A DNA stretch of 26,917 bases, taken from contig CAYUOH010000017.1 of assembly GCA_964446385.1 (NCBI GenBank), forward strand, positions 1 through 26,917. The letters are read 5' to 3'. Positions 13,788-22,941 of this stretch are shown one piece after another. The notes under the pieces were generated by a model that saw nothing but the letters and a program-made list of their open reading frames with translations, searched no databases and was not told the DNA's origin. The first letter of the stretch is position 1. Every line of letters begins with the position of its first letter. This stretch comes from CAYSRC01 sp964446385. Lineage in GTDB: Bacteria; Bacillota; Clostridia; Oscillospirales; Ruminococcaceae. Position numbers and translations under genes: made by a program.

Positions 13788-14729
13788 TCACTTACCCGCG
13801 CAGTTATCTTTAAACCACTGCATGTACTCAACAAGCCCCTGTTCCAGCTCAACTTCGGCCTTAAAGCCCAACGTGCCCAATACTTTACTGGCATCGGCTT
13901 TACAGTGTTTTACATCAGCGGGACGTTCGGGAGCATATTGAATACCAACATGAATACCAGCAATATCCTGCATCATCTCAGCCAGACGATTAATTGTGAT
14001 ACTACTACCACTGCCAAGATTATATACGTCAGTTCCATGTTCCGACTTTGAGGCCATGAAATTCGCTCTAGCCACATCGTGGACGTTGACGAAGTCACGC
14101 GTTTGAGAGCCATCACCAAAAATTGTTATTGGCATCCCTGAATAGATACGTTTCGCGAATATCGGGATGACATTCCCGTACAAGTCGAACCTTTGATTGA
14201 CACCATAAATATTAAAGTATCGCAGACACACACCAGTGATATCGTAGATTCCGGAATAAGCAAGAATCATCTTCTCTGCAGCCAGTTTACTGACACCGTA
14301 AGGACTGTCGGCGTTCTGCGGGTGGTCTTCGGCTATTGTCGGTGTGACTAACTCGCCGAAGATAGCGGCGGAAGAAGAATATACGATTCTATGAACTCCA
14401 TTCTTCCTCATACCCTCAAGCACGTTCACAGCGCCAAGTAAGTTTGTGCTTGAGTCAAGAATCGGGTTATCAAGCGACTTCTGGCGACCAACACAAGCGG
14501 CCAGATGGAATACGACATCTTGCATTCTGCAAGCTTTTTCTACTGCTTCAGAATCTCTGACATCAGCCTGAATGAACTCAACTTCGTTATCGTCGATGTA
14601 TGGTCGAATGTTTATCAGATACCCAGATGAAAGGTTATCTAGCACAGTAACCTCGTAGTTATTATTAAGCAACAGCTTCACAACGTTCGAACCGATAAAT
14701 CCTGAACCGCCAGTTACTAAAACTCTCAT
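13788..14729 (-). CDS. NAD-dependent nucleotide-sugar epimerase (GalE/WbpP-like, extended SDR)
   Basis: 313 residues, full length for the family. The Rossmann motif MRVLVTGGSGFIGSN is at the start. Asp31 after the second strand suggests NAD preference. The catalytic triad region is YSSSAAIFG at 117-125, and YGVSK has Tyr144 and Lys148. Substrate-side signatures are LRYFNIYGVNQ, FGDGSQTRDFVNVHDVA and YNLGSGSSITI. It probably interconverts a UDP-hexose or UDP-N-acetylhexosamine at C4, but sequence alone does not fix the sugar. The start overlaps the end of the deleted CapE-like gene as ATGA, showing they were one operon. It probably supplies a precursor to the polysaccharide made by the neighbouring cluster. 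Confidence 0.9.
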   Translation of the reverse strand: MRVLVTGGSGFIGSNVVKLLLNNNYEVTVLDNLSSGYLINIRPYIDDNEVEFIQADVRDSEAVEKACRMQDVVFHLAACVGRQKSLDNPILDSSTNLLGAVNVLEGMRKNGVHRIVYSSSAAIFGELVTPTIAEDHPQNADSPYGVSKLAAEKMILAYSGIYDITGVCLRYFNIYGVNQRFDLYGNVIPIFAKRIYSGMPITIFGDGSQTRDFVNVHDVARANFMASKSEHGTDVYNLGSGSSITINRLAEMMQDIAGIHVGIQYAPERPADVKHCKADASKVLGTLGFKAEVELEQGLVEYMQWFKDNCAGK

Positions 14730-15094
14730 TTGTTAGCCTCACACAATGCTATTTCATCTCTTATGTATTGCAGTGATATTTGTTTTTGTTTCACCGCTTC
14801 CACGGTTAAGAGTTGTGTTTTATTGCTGTTGAACTCGGTTAATGTGTTCCGGGTAGCGTCGTCGTACATAGTATTCCTAACAGTTACTATATCTCGAACA
14901 TCGCGAATATAAGAATGTAACTTACTTGAAGCCTCCGGCAGAGCAACCTGAAAGAAATGCCGCATATCGTCTTGATTCTTTTCATCACGAGAGAAAATGC
15001 TGATTGCGCTAATATCAGATGTTAAAAATCTATTCAGCACCACATTTCCAAATGAGCCAGTTCCGCCAGTTATCAGAAATGTTTTCCCATTCAT
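14726..15094 (-). pseudogene. Internally deleted CapE-type UDP-N-acetylglucosamine 4,6-dehydratase
   Basis: 122 residues instead of about 340. The start is ATG 15094 with AAGGAG nine bases upstream. Residues 1-76 match the CapE/FnlA N-terminus: MNGKTFLITGGTGSFGNVVL, IFSRDEKNQDDMRH, YIRDVRDIVTVRNTM. The sequence then jumps to the family's extreme C-terminus: EFNSNKTQLLTVEAVKQK then LQYIRDEI. About 220 residues are missing, including the catalytic centre and the substrate site. Because the deletion is in frame, the small ORF and its ATGA coupling to the epimerase survive. It cannot be an active dehydratase. The intact enzyme would start UDP-L-FucNAc-type or related amino-sugar synthesis. Confidence 0.88.
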
Positions 15095-15161
15095 TATAAT
15101 TATCTCCTTGTTTGTTAAAATATTAGTATATTTTGGACTGTTAACCATAATAGGACAGAAA

Positions 15162-15670
15162 TTATAAGGTACAAGTTTTATTAAACACTACCGTTGACAG
15201 GTATCCCAGCGTGCTAAGTAGCCGGATGTTGTATAACCAGTGTATATAGTCCGCCAGTTCCCGCTGCAGCAGTTCTAGCGAGTCAATGTGCCGAGAGGAA
15301 ACGAACACCGCCTTGATCATCTTGAATGTTGACTCGGCCACAGCGTTATCGTAGGGACACCCTTTCATGCACTGCGAACAGCTGAATTGGAAGCTGTCGA
15401 GCAGTCCGTCGATCAGTGCGTTGTCGAACACTCTCCCCCCCTGTCGGTATGGAACATATGAATTTTGAAGAGGTTTTCTTGCACCGTTGAAAAGGCCGTT
15501 TGGACCAGATTGGCGTTCTTGTATGCGCCAGCGCTATGTCCGATGATCTCACGGGCACCGAGGTCAAGAAGGATGTAGATATACGCCCATTTCGAGCCGA
15601 CCTGAACTTATGACAAATCGCAGACCACGCAGGTTCCCGGTGCCTATTTTTTGTAGTTAAAATCAAGGTT
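15162..15670 (-). pseudogene. IS3-family transposase (orfB) remnant
   Basis: The C-terminal part of an IS3/IS150-type DDE transposase. Pieces in order are APGTCVVCDLS (stop) VQVGSKWAYIYILLDLGARE, IIGHSAGAYKNANLV, FKIHMFHTDRG, a frameshift in a G run near 15432-15438, FDNALIDGLLDSFQFSCSQ, then MKGCPYDNAVAESTFKMIKA and LLSTLGYLSTV. The second catalytic Asp (HTDRG) and the final Glu (AVAES) are visible, but stops near 15644 and 15608 plus the frameshift kill it. The N-terminal half and orfA are missing. I could not define terminal inverted repeats. It lies between the flippase and the deleted dehydratase, marking a rearranged end of the polysaccharide locus. Confidence 0.88.
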
Positions 15671-15737
15671 GTATGGTAACTCAATTCTACCATAAGTTCA
15701 TCGCTATGGATTCTTTTTTTACTATTGAAAGTTCTTT

Positions 15738-17294
15738 CTACAATGCGCCAAAATCTATATTGCACTTATATTTTTTTATAGTTGAACGGATTAGATTTTT
15801 TTCATATTCGTTACATGAAAAAAACCAAACAGACAGTAAATACAAAATGGAATAAATCAGTATCCAACAAATCATTTCAAAAAGACTGTTAATGAAATTG
15901 AACGCAAGTATAATTACCCCTGCAGTAATTGGAAGAATCAGCCCTTTTGCCATATAAATAATGTTTTTCCAGAACAACAGAATATCAATGTTGCACTTCT
16001 TATAGTAATACACATTCATCACTATTCCATTGGCTACAATCAACGAAATACATGTACCTATTGCGCTCCCTATTGCCCCGTATATCTGACACAAAAAAAC
16101 AGATAAGAATAAATTAATAAAAGCCATAAACAAGTAGACAATCGACCGAAATAAGTGTTTGTTTTGTGCTCTTTGAATTTCAATACCTAGTGTTTGAATT
16201 TGTGGAATAGTTGCAGGTAAAGCCAACAATAAAACTACATAATATGCATCCTCGTAACCAACACCAGCCCAAATTTTTATAAATACTTGGCCAAACCAAA
16301 TAAGTCCAGTAGATACCAAACCTAGGACCAAATATTGTATTCTGCCTATTCGAATAAAAAGCGAAGATATTTGTGCGTTTTGTGCGGTTAAATCATCACC
16401 TGTATTGTTAATTATTCTGTGTACTTGTGGAGTAAATACACCGGAAATAGCTTGAGAAACCATCGAATAGTATGTAAATAGAGTGTAACCAACTGAATAC
16501 ACTGCAACTGCAGTGGTGCCCCTATAGCGAGCAAGTAATAATTTATCTATATTCCAATTGATTTGATCGACAATCATGCATATTGCAATAAATGAAGTAT
16601 AGATAAAAATACTTTTTAATAGTCCATGTTCAAAGCCAGAAAAGATAAACTTTTGTTTTAATTTAGTTATAACAAGGACTGTGTTAATGATATCTGCAAC
16701 AATCGCAAACAGTATTGTTACTAATACAACAGAAACCGATCTGTAGCCTAATAAAAGGAGGGGTAACGTAACCAATGGACCACAAACCGACTTAATTATA
16801 CTAACAGTTTTTATTAAAACGAAACGTTCGTGTGCAAAAATAATATTTGAAAAGACGCTCATGGGGAACGATATCGTTAGATTTATTGTCAATAAGATCA
16901 TTAACACTTTTGCAATATCATATTCTGACGAAGAGAGACCATCTTTGAATACCAAATTCAAATTGAACGAAAGAAACATGCCACAAGCCAATGCTATTAA
17001 TCCTAATACAGAGAACACTATTAAAAATAATCCATTTAATTTGTTAATCGATTCATTATCTTCATCTTTTTTGTATTTGGAGTAATATTTTATATATCCA
17101 CTATTGAAGCCAAGACTTAAAATCGAGATCATTGAAATTGTTGATGACACAGTATTATAAAGACCAAACTCACTTTGCCCCAAGCACTTCATCATTATCG
17201 GAGTATATAATAAACTAATAACTGCACCAACGATCATTTGCACATATGATAATATTGCCCCATATTTTATTTGATTCGTATCTTTAACTTTCAT
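15738..17294 (-). CDS. Wzx-type lipid-linked oligosaccharide flippase (MOP/MATE superfamily)
   Basis: 518 residues from ATG 17294, which begins MKVKDTNQIKYGAILSYVQM. A start seven codons upstream would sit inside the preceding gene. About 12-14 hydrophobic helices span the protein, with the polysaccharide synthase motif LYTPIMMKCLGQSEFGLYNT at the N-terminus, as in PST/RfbX exporters. It flips undecaprenyl-diphosphate-linked repeat units outward across the membrane. It starts one base after the stop of the pyruvyl transferase gene. It is the last gene of the polysaccharide operon and is clearly AT-rich. Confidence 0.93.
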   Translation of the reverse strand: MKVKDTNQIKYGAILSYVQMIVGAVISLLYTPIMMKCLGQSEFGLYNTVSSTISMISILSLGFNSGYIKYYSKYKKDEDNESINKLNGLFLIVFSVLGLIALACGMFLSFNLNLVFKDGLSSSEYDIAKVLMILLTINLTISFPMSVFSNIIFAHERFVLIKTVSIIKSVCGPLVTLPLLLLGYRSVSVVLVTILFAIVADIINTVLVITKLKQKFIFSGFEHGLLKSIFIYTSFIAICMIVDQINWNIDKLLLARYRGTTAVAVYSVGYTLFTYYSMVSQAISGVFTPQVHRIINNTGDDLTAQNAQISSLFIRIGRIQYLVLGLVSTGLIWFGQVFIKIWAGVGYEDAYYVVLLLALPATIPQIQTLGIEIQRAQNKHLFRSIVYLFMAFINLFLSVFLCQIYGAIGSAIGTCISLIVANGIVMNVYYYKKCNIDILLFWKNIIYMAKGLILPITAGVIILAFNFINSLFEMICWILIYSILYLLSVWFFSCNEYEKNLIRSTIKKYKCNIDFGAL

Positions 17295-17295
17295 T

Positions 17296-18453
17296 CTAAT
17301 CCACTTCAATTGCACGTTCTAGCAGAACAATATTGTTATCAATCATTCCTCTAAATTCAGAAATTCGACTAATGATCTTTTTTGATATTGCATCGTATTC
17401 TTCATCGATTAGTTTTATCTGCGTTAGAATATCGTCAAGCAAATATTCAAATTTGTCCATTTGAAAAACAAACGACTCAAGCGCCATTAGCTTCATCATA
17501 CCATCAATCTTTTGCTGCCACGAGATAGCAATAATTGGGCGTGATAAACTCAATGAAACAATCATACTATGCATTCTTGCACATATTAGAAAATCGCATT
17601 TCTTACATGAGACAACCAAATCATCACTGTTTTGTATAACATATGTATATACTTTACTATTGCTTGTAAAATGGTCATATACATCATTTACTTGATCATA
17701 ATCCAAAATGTCAGAAGAAAAAAGCATAATTGAATAGCTCCGATATTGTTGTAAAAGAGCATTGATTAGGTTGACATATGCATCATGTATCACTTTATAT
17801 TGGTCGGGAACACAACCAAAGAAAATGCATATGCCAATGGTCTTGCCAATTCTTTGCGCACATATCAGGTTTGAAATTGAATATACCGGATCGGGGCATA
17901 GGTGAATTTTTGGAGATGTAACAATAGTATTCATCAACTCAAAAGATAGAGGATCTCTGACGGAAAAATAGTCACAAAGATCAAACGCTTTTTTGACATA
18001 CATTCTTTGACATGCATTCATCAAAGGGCCTACACCAACAGAAAATACAGCTACTTTCTTATTGTTTTTCTTAACCCATGATATTATTCTCCATATTTTA
18101 TGAGAGTACACAGGCAGTGTCCTCGTGTCCATTATCATGTTCCCGCCCGCTAAAACAACTGCATCACATTGCAATAACCGTTTTTTAAGCAATCTCAACT
18201 TTTTAGGCAAACCATATTTGTTATGATATATGTATGATAATAGCCGTTTACCAGGAAACCATTTTGTTTTTCTATTGCTCTCTGAATAATAAACTTGCTC
18301 TATTTCGGAAGGATATGATATAGCACATAGCGTGGATATATCATAGCAATCAACTGATTCAAATTCATTTTTAAACAACTTGTTCACTTGCTTTGCAATT
18401 AATCTATCGCCAATGTTGTTGCTGTAATAAAATGAAAATAACATTAATTTCAT
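17296..18453 (-). CDS. Polysaccharide pyruvyl transferase family protein
   Basis: 385 residues from ATG 18453, chosen because GGTGGAG lies just upstream and the protein then opens with MKLMLFSFYYSNNIGDRLIA, the conserved N-terminus of PF04230 proteins. Further motifs: DAVVLAGGNMIMDTRT, VAVFSVGVGPL, DYFSVRDPLSFELM, HLCPDPVYSI and the C-terminal half's LICARMHSMIVSLSLSRPII, where the RMHS segment is typical of CsaB/WcaK relatives. These enzymes transfer pyruvate from phosphoenolpyruvate to a sugar as a ketal, adding a negative charge to the glycan. It sits inside the glycan operon between a GT4 transferase and the flippase. Confidence 0.88.
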   Translation of the reverse strand: MKLMLFSFYYSNNIGDRLIAKQVNKLFKNEFESVDCYDISTLCAISYPSEIEQVYYSESNRKTKWFPGKRLLSYIYHNKYGLPKKLRLLKKRLLQCDAVVLAGGNMIMDTRTLPVYSHKIWRIISWVKKNNKKVAVFSVGVGPLMNACQRMYVKKAFDLCDYFSVRDPLSFELMNTIVTSPKIHLCPDPVYSISNLICAQRIGKTIGICIFFGCVPDQYKVIHDAYVNLINALLQQYRSYSIMLFSSDILDYDQVNDVYDHFTSNSKVYTYVIQNSDDLVVSCKKCDFLICARMHSMIVSLSLSRPIIAISWQQKIDGMMKLMALESFVFQMDKFEYLLDDILTQIKLIDEEYDAISKKIISRISEFRGMIDNNIVLLERAIEVD

Positions 18454-18503
18454 TAGAACTCCACCTCTATGAAAACCAGAAATAGGATACAGCATTGCAC
18501 ATG

Positions 18504-19670
18504 TTATTTTACATATAAATCATGTGTTCTATAGTTCAAATCATATAAGCACTCAACTAAATAATTTCCAACATAGTTTATACTGTGATGTTTTTCGCAC
18601 ATCTCTAAGTTATTTAAGCCTAGATATACGCGAAGTGTGCTGTTAGAAAATATTACCTCTAATTTATCTGATAGGTCTTTAACGTTGCCAGGCTCAAAAG
18701 AAAGAATGTTTTGTCCATCGACACAATAGTCATGCATTTCCGAGAAGCGAGAAACGATAGCCGGTAATCTAAAATAACCTGCTTCAAAAACAGGACGAGC
18801 TTGATGTGCCTTGGTGGCAGGGAATACTAATACATCTGCAGCGTTATAATAATCCCCCACATTTTCTGTGATGCCAATGTTGTGTATGTACGGATTGTCG
18901 TTTATCTTCAGTATGCATTCTCTTGTGTACTCATCGTCAGTAAGACCGCTAGTTTTCCCCAGCACAAGCAAGTGTTTATTAGTACATTGATTTGAGAATA
19001 GTTCAAATGCTTTAAGAAGATGGAGTGACCCTTTAAGCGGTGCTATGCCACCAAGGAAAATAATCACAAAATCATCTTTGGCTATCTTTAGGCGAGTACG
19101 CATATCATTTCGCGACACATCAGTACATATCCGTTCCTCATCAAACACATCCGGAATTATATATGAAGGCACATCTAGCTTAAAGTGTTTTCTCTCGTTT
19201 TCACTTAAATACAATACGGCAGTCTGTTTTGACAGATATCTTCTCATTATACTATCCAATAAACCACCGTAGGACATATTATAAGTTTCTCGGTTATAAC
19301 AAACGGACTTTATCCCGCGTTTTGTAAGATACGCTCCCAAAGGTGCTAAAACTGAGGAATTTAAAAGAACGATATCGTAGTTTTTTAGTTCGCCTAACCA
19401 CCAAGTATTATTTAAAGCGCATAACCAACCATGCCAAAAACCAGGGCGACGCAGAGCAGATATTCCACTAAAATGCGAAAACGTTTGTGGTTCCTTGTCA
19501 TACTCAATAACGTTTTTGCCACAACTATATACAGAATGTTTTGCCTTTTCACATGCTTTTCTCGACATATATATGGTAATGTTTTCATTATGGAGCATTT
19601 TGACCACGTCCATAAGTCCCATTATTGAACCACCATAACTTTTTACGTTATGAATAATTGCTATTTTCAT
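18504..19670 (-). CDS. GT4-family glycosyltransferase
   Basis: 388 residues, GAGGAT before ATG 19670. GT-B fold: N-terminal acceptor domain starting MKIAIIHNVKSYGGSIMGLM, and a donor domain from about 190 with FVIIFLGGIAPLKGSLHLLK, KHLLVLGKTSGL, IHNIGITENVGDYYNAADVL and VFPATKAHQARPVFEAGYFR. The last segment contains the region where GT4 enzymes carry the ExxxxxxxE nucleotide-sugar motif; here it reads RPVFEAGYFRLPAIVS, so the first Glu is replaced. It adds one sugar to the lipid-linked repeat unit. Donor and linkage cannot be predicted. Confidence 0.87.
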   Translation of the reverse strand: MKIAIIHNVKSYGGSIMGLMDVVKMLHNENITIYMSRKACEKAKHSVYSCGKNVIEYDKEPQTFSHFSGISALRRPGFWHGWLCALNNTWWLGELKNYDIVLLNSSVLAPLGAYLTKRGIKSVCYNRETYNMSYGGLLDSIMRRYLSKQTAVLYLSENERKHFKLDVPSYIIPDVFDEERICTDVSRNDMRTRLKIAKDDFVIIFLGGIAPLKGSLHLLKAFELFSNQCTNKHLLVLGKTSGLTDDEYTRECILKINDNPYIHNIGITENVGDYYNAADVLVFPATKAHQARPVFEAGYFRLPAIVSRFSEMHDYCVDGQNILSFEPGNVKDLSDKLEVIFSNSTLRVYLGLNNLEMCEKHHSINYVGNYLVECLYDLNYRTHDLYVK

Positions 19671-19688
19671 GATCTAATATCCTCACAA

Positions 19689-20789
19689 TTAAAACCCACC
19701 ATTAAGCAGATTCTTTACGGTATCCCACCCGATAAACTCGTATTCATATACCGTGCCGGAACCTAAGTTCCTGAGAAACAAGAAAATAAGAATCAGACAA
19801 GTCACATAACGTAGTATTATTCTAGTGTTACGAATCGTAAACTGCTCGAATATTTCGGGAATCAGTATACTCATATATACAGAAAAATACATTGCAACAC
19901 GCATTATTGACCCGTTAACCGTAACAAATGCCATTATCGGAATTGCAGTCATTACGCTACTAAAATTAATATTCAATTCCTCTATGGCTTCTGTTCGTGT
20001 TTTAGGCAAAGTGTATACGCATACCAATCCCATAAGTATCAACATTGAGATATATGTTATTGGTGCACCGTGAATTAAAATCGTGTAATCACCATAACGT
20101 GTGTTTGAGATCCAATTGATTATCTGGCCGAACACAATATTTCGAAGTGGAAACAGTATTAGAAAACTTACAATCATAGCAGCGAAATATTTACCGCGAG
20201 ATACATTTTTTCTTAGAAATAGATGAGCAAGAAAGAAAATAGCGCTGAAATGGAAAAGCATTGCTACTGCAACACCGAAAATAAAGCGGACATATTTTTT
20301 CTTATCCAAGTCCAAAGAAGCCAAAAGAACGATAGCCAACGCGATTGTCTGACGTAAACCGGTTAATAAGAATGTAAAGAAGACGCAAATAAAGACCAAC
20401 ATTCCAATGAACGGATGCTTTGTCTTTTTCCATACCCAATAGCCAAATGCCGGAACATAGAAAAGCGCTGAGATTAAGAATAACAAGCTCACTTTTGTCG
20501 ATACTCGACCAACAAGCCACGATAAAACCAAAAAGCCATATTCTTGACCCAGTGGCTTTTCCAAAAGCATTCTAAAAATGTTGTCATATAAGTTGGTCAT
20601 CCTATACATGATTTCATAGGTTTTTGAATCGTGTCCTACAGTTAGTGAGCGAAAGCCAATAACCAAAGCAACAAAAATCAAAAATAGCCAATATAGATAC
20701 ATCGTATGTTTGCTTTTTTGTTTTTTTGAACCCCGGTCGATCAAATCACCTAAAATACATAAGACAACTATCGTAATGTAAACAGTCAC
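19689..20789 (-). CDS. EpsG-family polysaccharide polymerase-like membrane protein
   Basis: 366 residues, GTG start at 20789 with GGGGAAA upstream. About ten transmembrane helices. The EpsG/Wzy-type signature is in the first loop: FRSLTVGHDSKTYEIMY then a segment with YGFLVLSW, and later FTFLLTGLRQTIALAIVLLA followed by AMLFHFSAIFFL. The GxDxxxY and RQ..A..I...HxSA patterns are typical of EpsG (PF14897). It probably polymerises flipped repeat units outside the cell. It is the only polymerase candidate in the visible part of the cluster. Confidence 0.87.
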   Translation of the reverse strand: MTVYITIVVLCILGDLIDRGSKKQKSKHTMYLYWLFLIFVALVIGFRSLTVGHDSKTYEIMYRMTNLYDNIFRMLLEKPLGQEYGFLVLSWLVGRVSTKVSLLFLISALFYVPAFGYWVWKKTKHPFIGMLVFICVFFTFLLTGLRQTIALAIVLLASLDLDKKKYVRFIFGVAVAMLFHFSAIFFLAHLFLRKNVSRGKYFAAMIVSFLILFPLRNIVFGQIINWISNTRYGDYTILIHGAPITYISMLILMGLVCVYTLPKTRTEAIEELNINFSSVMTAIPIMAFVTVNGSIMRVAMYFSVYMSILIPEIFEQFTIRNTRIILRYVTCLILIFLFLRNLGSGTVYEYEFIGWDTVKNLLNGGF

Positions 20790-20818
20790 TTATTTCCCCA
20801 TCCAATCCTCGGAAAATA

Positions 20819-21787
20819 TTATTTTTCTATCAATTTCCAATATATTCGCTTTGCCAATGCGCGCAGGCTTCCATATGTAGCCGCATATGCCGCCTTTGGT
20901 AAATATGAGATCCAAAAACCAATCGTCGGATTTAATTTTTTTGCATACGAGTAAGAAATTTTTGCGGCTTCTTTATACTGCATTCGCCGATGCGATGCGC
21001 CAACTTCCAAAAAGAAATTCCAATTCTGCAAATCATCAAGCTGTACCATTTTTTCCGTCAATTGTACCTGAAACAACTCACGCTCCTTTGCATATATTTC
21101 TGCAAGGCGGCGTCCTGTCTCTTCGCCATGATGACGTTTCTGGGTAAGCCGCATATCCTGATAGAAAAAAGTATATCCGGCAAAAATAAAACGAAACCAC
21201 ATATCTGCATCCTGCATTGTTATCCAATTCGGATCAAATCCACCACATTCCTCAAACGCTTTTTTGGGAATCAACACTGAACACCCAGCGATTTCGTAGT
21301 TACGAATGTTATCCAATAGTGTTTCCTTGCGAGTACGCAATTTTTTTGTACGCTGATTCAGGGGACGTAGACGAATGACTTTATCGTTTGCATTTATAGT
21401 TTCAGTAGCCCCACACAGGCATATATGATTCAAATCATCTGGATACTTTTCTGCGAGCTCATTTAGATATTTTACCTGGTTAGCAATCTTTTCAGGCTTA
21501 TACGCATCGTCGTGAGAAAGCCATGTAAAATACTCGCCGTGCATATTTGCTATACCCTCATTAATTGTATAGGCGATTCCTCGGTTTTCTTTGCGATCAA
21601 CAAAGATGATTTTGTCACCGTAAGAACGAGCTATCTCTGCTGTTTTTCCGTCATCATTGGATCCGTCATTAACAACAATAATCTCAAATTTATCGTATGT
21701 TTGAACCAACGCACTATCTATTGCCTTTTTCATAAAGTTGGATCCGTTATAGACCGGCATAACGATACTTACTAATGGATGTAACAT
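20819..21787 (-). CDS. GT2-family glycosyltransferase
   Basis: 322 residues, AAAGGTGA before ATG 21787. GT-A fold: LVSIVMPVYNGSNFMKKAID, IIVVNDGSNDDG, ENRGIAYTINEGIANMHGEY, and the metal-binding WLSHDDAYKPEK (DxD equivalent). The acceptor-side CSVLIPKKAFEECGGFDPNW and the region near MQDADMWFRF (ED-type catalytic region) follow. The C-terminus (about 265-322) has amphipathic and aromatic segments that may bind the membrane. Together with the two GT4 enzymes and the initiating transferase it accounts for a repeat unit of about four sugars from the visible genes. Confidence 0.92.
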   Translation of the reverse strand: MLHPLVSIVMPVYNGSNFMKKAIDSALVQTYDKFEIIVVNDGSNDDGKTAEIARSYGDKIIFVDRKENRGIAYTINEGIANMHGEYFTWLSHDDAYKPEKIANQVKYLNELAEKYPDDLNHICLCGATETINANDKVIRLRPLNQRTKKLRTRKETLLDNIRNYEIAGCSVLIPKKAFEECGGFDPNWITMQDADMWFRFIFAGYTFFYQDMRLTQKRHHGEETGRRLAEIYAKERELFQVQLTEKMVQLDDLQNWNFFLEVGASHRRMQYKEAAKISYSYAKKLNPTIGFWISYLPKAAYAATYGSLRALAKRIYWKLIEK

Positions 21788-21896
21788 ATATTTTCACCTT
21801 TACATTCTTTATGACCATACAGCGAATGGCTTCAATCGTTTCTTCCATGCCACAATCATTTTATAGATTACATGGTTTTTTCTGAATAAAGCAATA

Positions 21897-22379
21897 TCAG
21901 ATTACCCCTTCTTTGTGGACAACCACATGAATACTAGGCTCCTGAGATAACGAAAACGCATGTCTATTCTTAATCATATAACCGATTCGTCGAAATCCGC
22001 ATTTGCTAAAAGTAGCCAAGCTTGCAGTATTACTATCTAAGATATATGCGTAATATCCCCCACTCTTTTTTAAAGTCGAAGTAAGGTGATTTACCATACT
22101 AAACGCTATACCTTTATTACGATGATGATTATCAACATAAATAGGCCCAATAAATAACGACTCATCATCAGTAAAACGATATTTTCGTGGTGTATCCCGG
22201 GCAACTGCATACCCAATAATAACGCTCTGTGATGTTTCCGCAACAACAATTGTATTCTTAGAACGTTCAACAATACTTCGATACAATATTCTGAGTACTT
22301 GCTTTCTTACATTTTTCAAACCAAATCGCCATATAAACGACAGAAAGCTACATTCGATAATTTGAATATCATCGATCAT
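21897..22379 (-). CDS. GNAT-family N-acetyltransferase
   Basis: 160 residues. GNAT core: VIIGYAVARDTPRKY (strand 4), SLFIGPIYVDNHHRNKGIAF then SMVNHLTST, which includes the acetyl-CoA loop HHRNKGIAF (R/QxxGxG/A type), and the C-terminal DSNTASLATFSKCGFRRIGY. It acetylates an amine with acetyl-CoA. Inside a glycan operon it could modify an amino sugar, as in FucNAc4N/Qui4N pathways, or a non-sugar amine. A 109-bp AT-rich gap without recognised features separates it from the GT2 gene. Confidence 0.85.
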   Translation of the reverse strand: MIDDIQIIECSFLSFIWRFGLKNVRKQVLRILYRSIVERSKNTIVVAETSQSVIIGYAVARDTPRKYRFTDDESLFIGPIYVDNHHRNKGIAFSMVNHLTSTLKKSGGYYAYILDSNTASLATFSKCGFRRIGYMIKNRHAFSLSQEPSIHVVVHKEGVI

Positions 22380-22432
22380 TATTTCACAAACCTTTCAAAT
22401 GCAATATTAATCCATCATACACACATATAACA

Positions 22433-22843
22433 CTATTTCAGATTCTCTAAATTTACTTTAATCATTGAAGAAGAAATCCCCTTCGTCCTCTCGAGCCGTA
22501 CAACCTCCTTATTGTTTTGGTGGCACCACTCTTCAGCACGCTGAAATCCAATATGATTTTGATCTCCACCAAGAACAAAAACGTCGAAATTAACCTCCTT
22601 AACTATCTCATCAACATCCCGATAGACAACAACATCATCGACAACCCTAAGTGATTTAACTAATTCAAGACGCTGCTCAGTAGTGTACATAATGTTAGCC
22701 TGAGGCTTATATTTTAGTATAAAATTGCCATCTTGTACTGCAACAATCAACTTATCTCCATACTTTTTTGCACGTTCGAAAAGTCTTAAATGGCCATAAT
22801 GAAAATAGTCAAAGATTCCAACAGTAAGTACAGTTTTGCTCAT
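22433..22843 (-). CDS. TagD-like glycerol-3-phosphate cytidylyltransferase family protein
   Basis: 136 residues, the usual size of TagD/GCT (about 130). Nucleotidyltransferase signatures: TVGIFDYFHYGHLRLFERAK with HxGH at 15-18, and ERTKGISSSMI near 117-127, equivalent to RTxGISTT. Also DVFVLGGDQNH. TagD makes CDP-glycerol from CTP and sn-glycerol-3-phosphate. Relatives in glycan loci may instead activate other alcohol phosphates. The gene lies directly downstream of a CDP-alcohol phosphotransferase, so the pair likely makes and uses a CDP-alcohol to add a phospho-alcohol to the polysaccharide or its lipid carrier. Confidence 0.88.
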   Translation of the reverse strand: MSKTVLTVGIFDYFHYGHLRLFERAKKYGDKLIVAVQDGNFILKYKPQANIMYTTEQRLELVKSLRVVDDVVVYRDVDEIVKEVNFDVFVLGGDQNHIGFQRAEEWCHQNNKEVVRLERTKGISSSMIKVNLENLK

Positions 22844-22941
22844 ATTAATTATATATCCTTTATATGATATCTTATTAAATATATCTAAATTAAAAATTAA
22901 ATCGTTTTCGATATAAATTCATACTGAATTTCAATTAAAAT

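Noticed and set aside
15346..15765. 139-residue frame overlapping the flippase end
   Set aside because: It reads the IS3 remnant in the wrong frame; the transposase signature is in another frame.
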